Part shown: positions 62,942-64,000 of the stretch, piece after piece
Numbering within the stretch: the first letter of the stretch is position 1
Layout of the letters: each line of letters opens with the position of its first letter
Assembly: GCA_038250905.1 (NCBI GenBank)
Contig: JBBSBV010000016.1
Coordinates: 1 to 64,000, forward strand
Reading direction: 5' to 3'
Source of the DNA: JAENVU01 sp038250905
GTDB lineage: Bacteria; Actinomycetota; Acidimicrobiia; IMCC26256; JAENVU01
Length of the DNA: 64,000 nt
Translations under genes and position numbers: made by a program
Notes under the pieces: model-generated
The model's database searches: none
Told to the model about the DNA's origin: nothing
What the model saw: the letters and a program-made list of their open reading frames with translations, nothing else

Positions 62942-64000
62942 TCAACCTGGCAGCACGACCAGATCGTCCCGGTGTACGACCTCGGTGGCGACGCCACGCG
63001 GCAGGTCGGCGGTGCGCTGACCGGCGGATGCCCGGATGGTCGCAGCGTCGGAGCGCACCAGGCCCTTGGCGAACACGCGGCCGTCGGGACCGACGATCTC
63101 GACCGCGCTCTCCGACTCGAACGAGCCGACCACCTCGCGCACGCCCGCGGCGAGCAGTGAACGACCCTGTGTGAGCAGCGCGGTACGCGCGCCCTCGTCC
63201 ACCACGATCCGACCCGATGCACCGATCGCGAACGCGATCCACAACTTGCGGCTCGCGAGCCGTTCGGCGTGCGGTTGGATGACGGTGCCGACCGCGCGAC
63301 CCGCGATGGCGTCGGCGATGACGCCCGGTGCGTCGGCAGCGGCGATCACGGCGCGCACCCCCGACCAGGACGCGATCCGGGCCGCCGACAGCTTGGTGGC
63401 CATCCCGCCACTCCCCCGGTCGGAGCCGGCCCCGCCGACCATCGCGTCGAGCGCGGCGTCGACGGCGGTGATCTCCTCGATGAGTGAAGCGCTCGCATCG
63501 ATGCGCGGGTCCGCGGTGAAGAGCCCCGCGGTATCGGTGAGCATCACCAACACCTCGGCTTCAATGAGGTTCGCGACCAGCGCGGAGATGCGGTCGTTGT
63601 CGCCGAAGCGCACCTCGTCGTCGGCCACGGTGTCGTTCTCGTTGACGATCGGGATGACCCCGAGGTCGAACAGGCGCGCCAGTGTCTCCCGCGCGTGCAG
63701 GTACTGGGTGCGGTGGAGGAAGTCGTACGGCGTCAGGAGGACCTGACCGGCGACCACGCCGTGGGTGGCGAACTGCTCGTTGATCCGCGCCATCAACCTC
63801 GGCTGACCGACGGCGGCGATCGCCTGGAGCGTGCCGATGTCGGTCGGGCGGGCCGCGAGCCCGAGTGCGGGCATCCCCGCCGCGATCGCCCCCGAGAGGA
63901 CCACCGCAACCGTGTGCCCCGACTCGCGCACCGCCACGAGTTCGTCGCACAGCTTGCCCAGCGCGCTCTCGTCGAGTTCGCCGACGGCATTGGTGACCGA
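62942..64000 (-). CDS. proB: Glutamate 5-kinase, 5' end beyond the window
   Basis: A partial protein of 352 residues; the frame continues through the right edge, where SVTNAVGELDESALGKLCDEL is still ProB, so about 15 N-terminal residues are missing. The kinase domain shows VVLSGAIAAGMPALGL, IVNENDTVADDEVRFGDNDRISALVAN and LTDTAGLFTADPR. A C-terminal PUA domain (about the last 80 residues, RSLLAAGVREVVGSFESESAVEIVG) is present. It phosphorylates glutamate at the start of proline synthesis. Confidence 0.95.
   Translation of the reverse strand, partial: SVTNAVGELDESALGKLCDELVAVRESGHTVAVVLSGAIAAGMPALGLAARPTDIGTLQAIAAVGQPRLMARINEQFATHGVVAGQVLLTPYDFLHRTQYLHARETLARLFDLGVIPIVNENDTVADDEVRFGDNDRISALVANLIEAEVLVMLTDTAGLFTADPRIDASASLIEEITAVDAALDAMVGGAGSDRGSGGMATKLSAARIASWSGVRAVIAAADAPGVIADAIAGRAVGTVIQPHAERLASRKLWIAFAIGASGRIVVDEGARTALLTQGRSLLAAGVREVVGSFESESAVEIVGPDGRVFAKGLVRSDAATIRASAGQRTADLPRGVATEVVHRDDLVVLPG

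Overview
The window is 64 kb of very GC-rich, densely packed chromosome from an actinobacterium. The class Acidimicrobiia is my best guess. That is inference from the gene set: a BldD-type regulator, an HrdB-like primary sigma factor, an actinobacterial cytochrome c oxidase cluster with a small subunit IV, and conserved gene strings around dnaG/rpoD, hrcA/dnaJ/era, and proB/proA/nadD/rsfS. I see no phage, transposase, integrase, CRISPR array, rRNA or recognisable defence island. Almost everything is core genome, with a short accessory stretch at about 43.5-54.9 kb. Many starts are GTG, a few look like TTG or CTG, and 4-nt stop/start overlaps are common.

Left part (1-17.4 kb): tRNA-Ile2/Met, a DNA-binding GAF-PAS sensor, a possibly frameshifted small gene, an EamA transporter with a histidine-rich tail, a PPOX-fold flavoprotein, a long acyl-CoA dehydrogenase and tRNA-Asn. 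Then comes a leftward replication/transcription/central-metabolism block (ppdK, dgt, dnaG, rpoD) and a leftward set made of a membrane protein joining a degenerate J-domain to an RDD domain, glyS, recO and a NUDIX gene.

Respiration block (17.5-24.6 kb): one leftward operon holds cytochrome c oxidase subunits II (with a fused cytochrome c), I, III and IV, the copper-assembly factor CtaG, two cupredoxin proteins and then uppS. A 74-bp tandem duplication sits over the 3' end of uppS.

RNA/stress block (24.8-40.5 kb): hrcA-dnaJ-rsmE, bldD, phoH-ybeY-hlyC-era, with a CIRCE-like operator before hrcA. Then hemW, a second acyl-CoA dehydrogenase, lepA, rpsT, holA-comEC-comEA and a small HExxH protein. 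A perfect 21-bp-arm palindrome lies between hemW and the divergent dehydrogenase gene.

Accessory and biosynthetic part (40.5-64 kb): leuS, tRNA-Ala, an MFS exporter, a metallo-hydrolase fold with a broken metal site, an RNA methyltransferase, dinB with an SOS box, a DrrAB-like ABC exporter, a TetR-controlled phytanoyl-dioxygenase/epimerase module with two matching operators, a HisH/HisF pair whose HisF lacks the second catalytic aspartate, rsfS/LytR-C/nadD, an ACT protein, a glycosyltransferase, a MoxR/CoxE pair, proA, and proB running off the right edge.

I found no convincing new multi-gene system. The observations most worth following are the HisH/HisF variant, the degenerate J-RDD protein, the TetR operator pair, the 51-bp palindrome, the degenerate LCP-like protein and the degenerate metallo-hydrolase.
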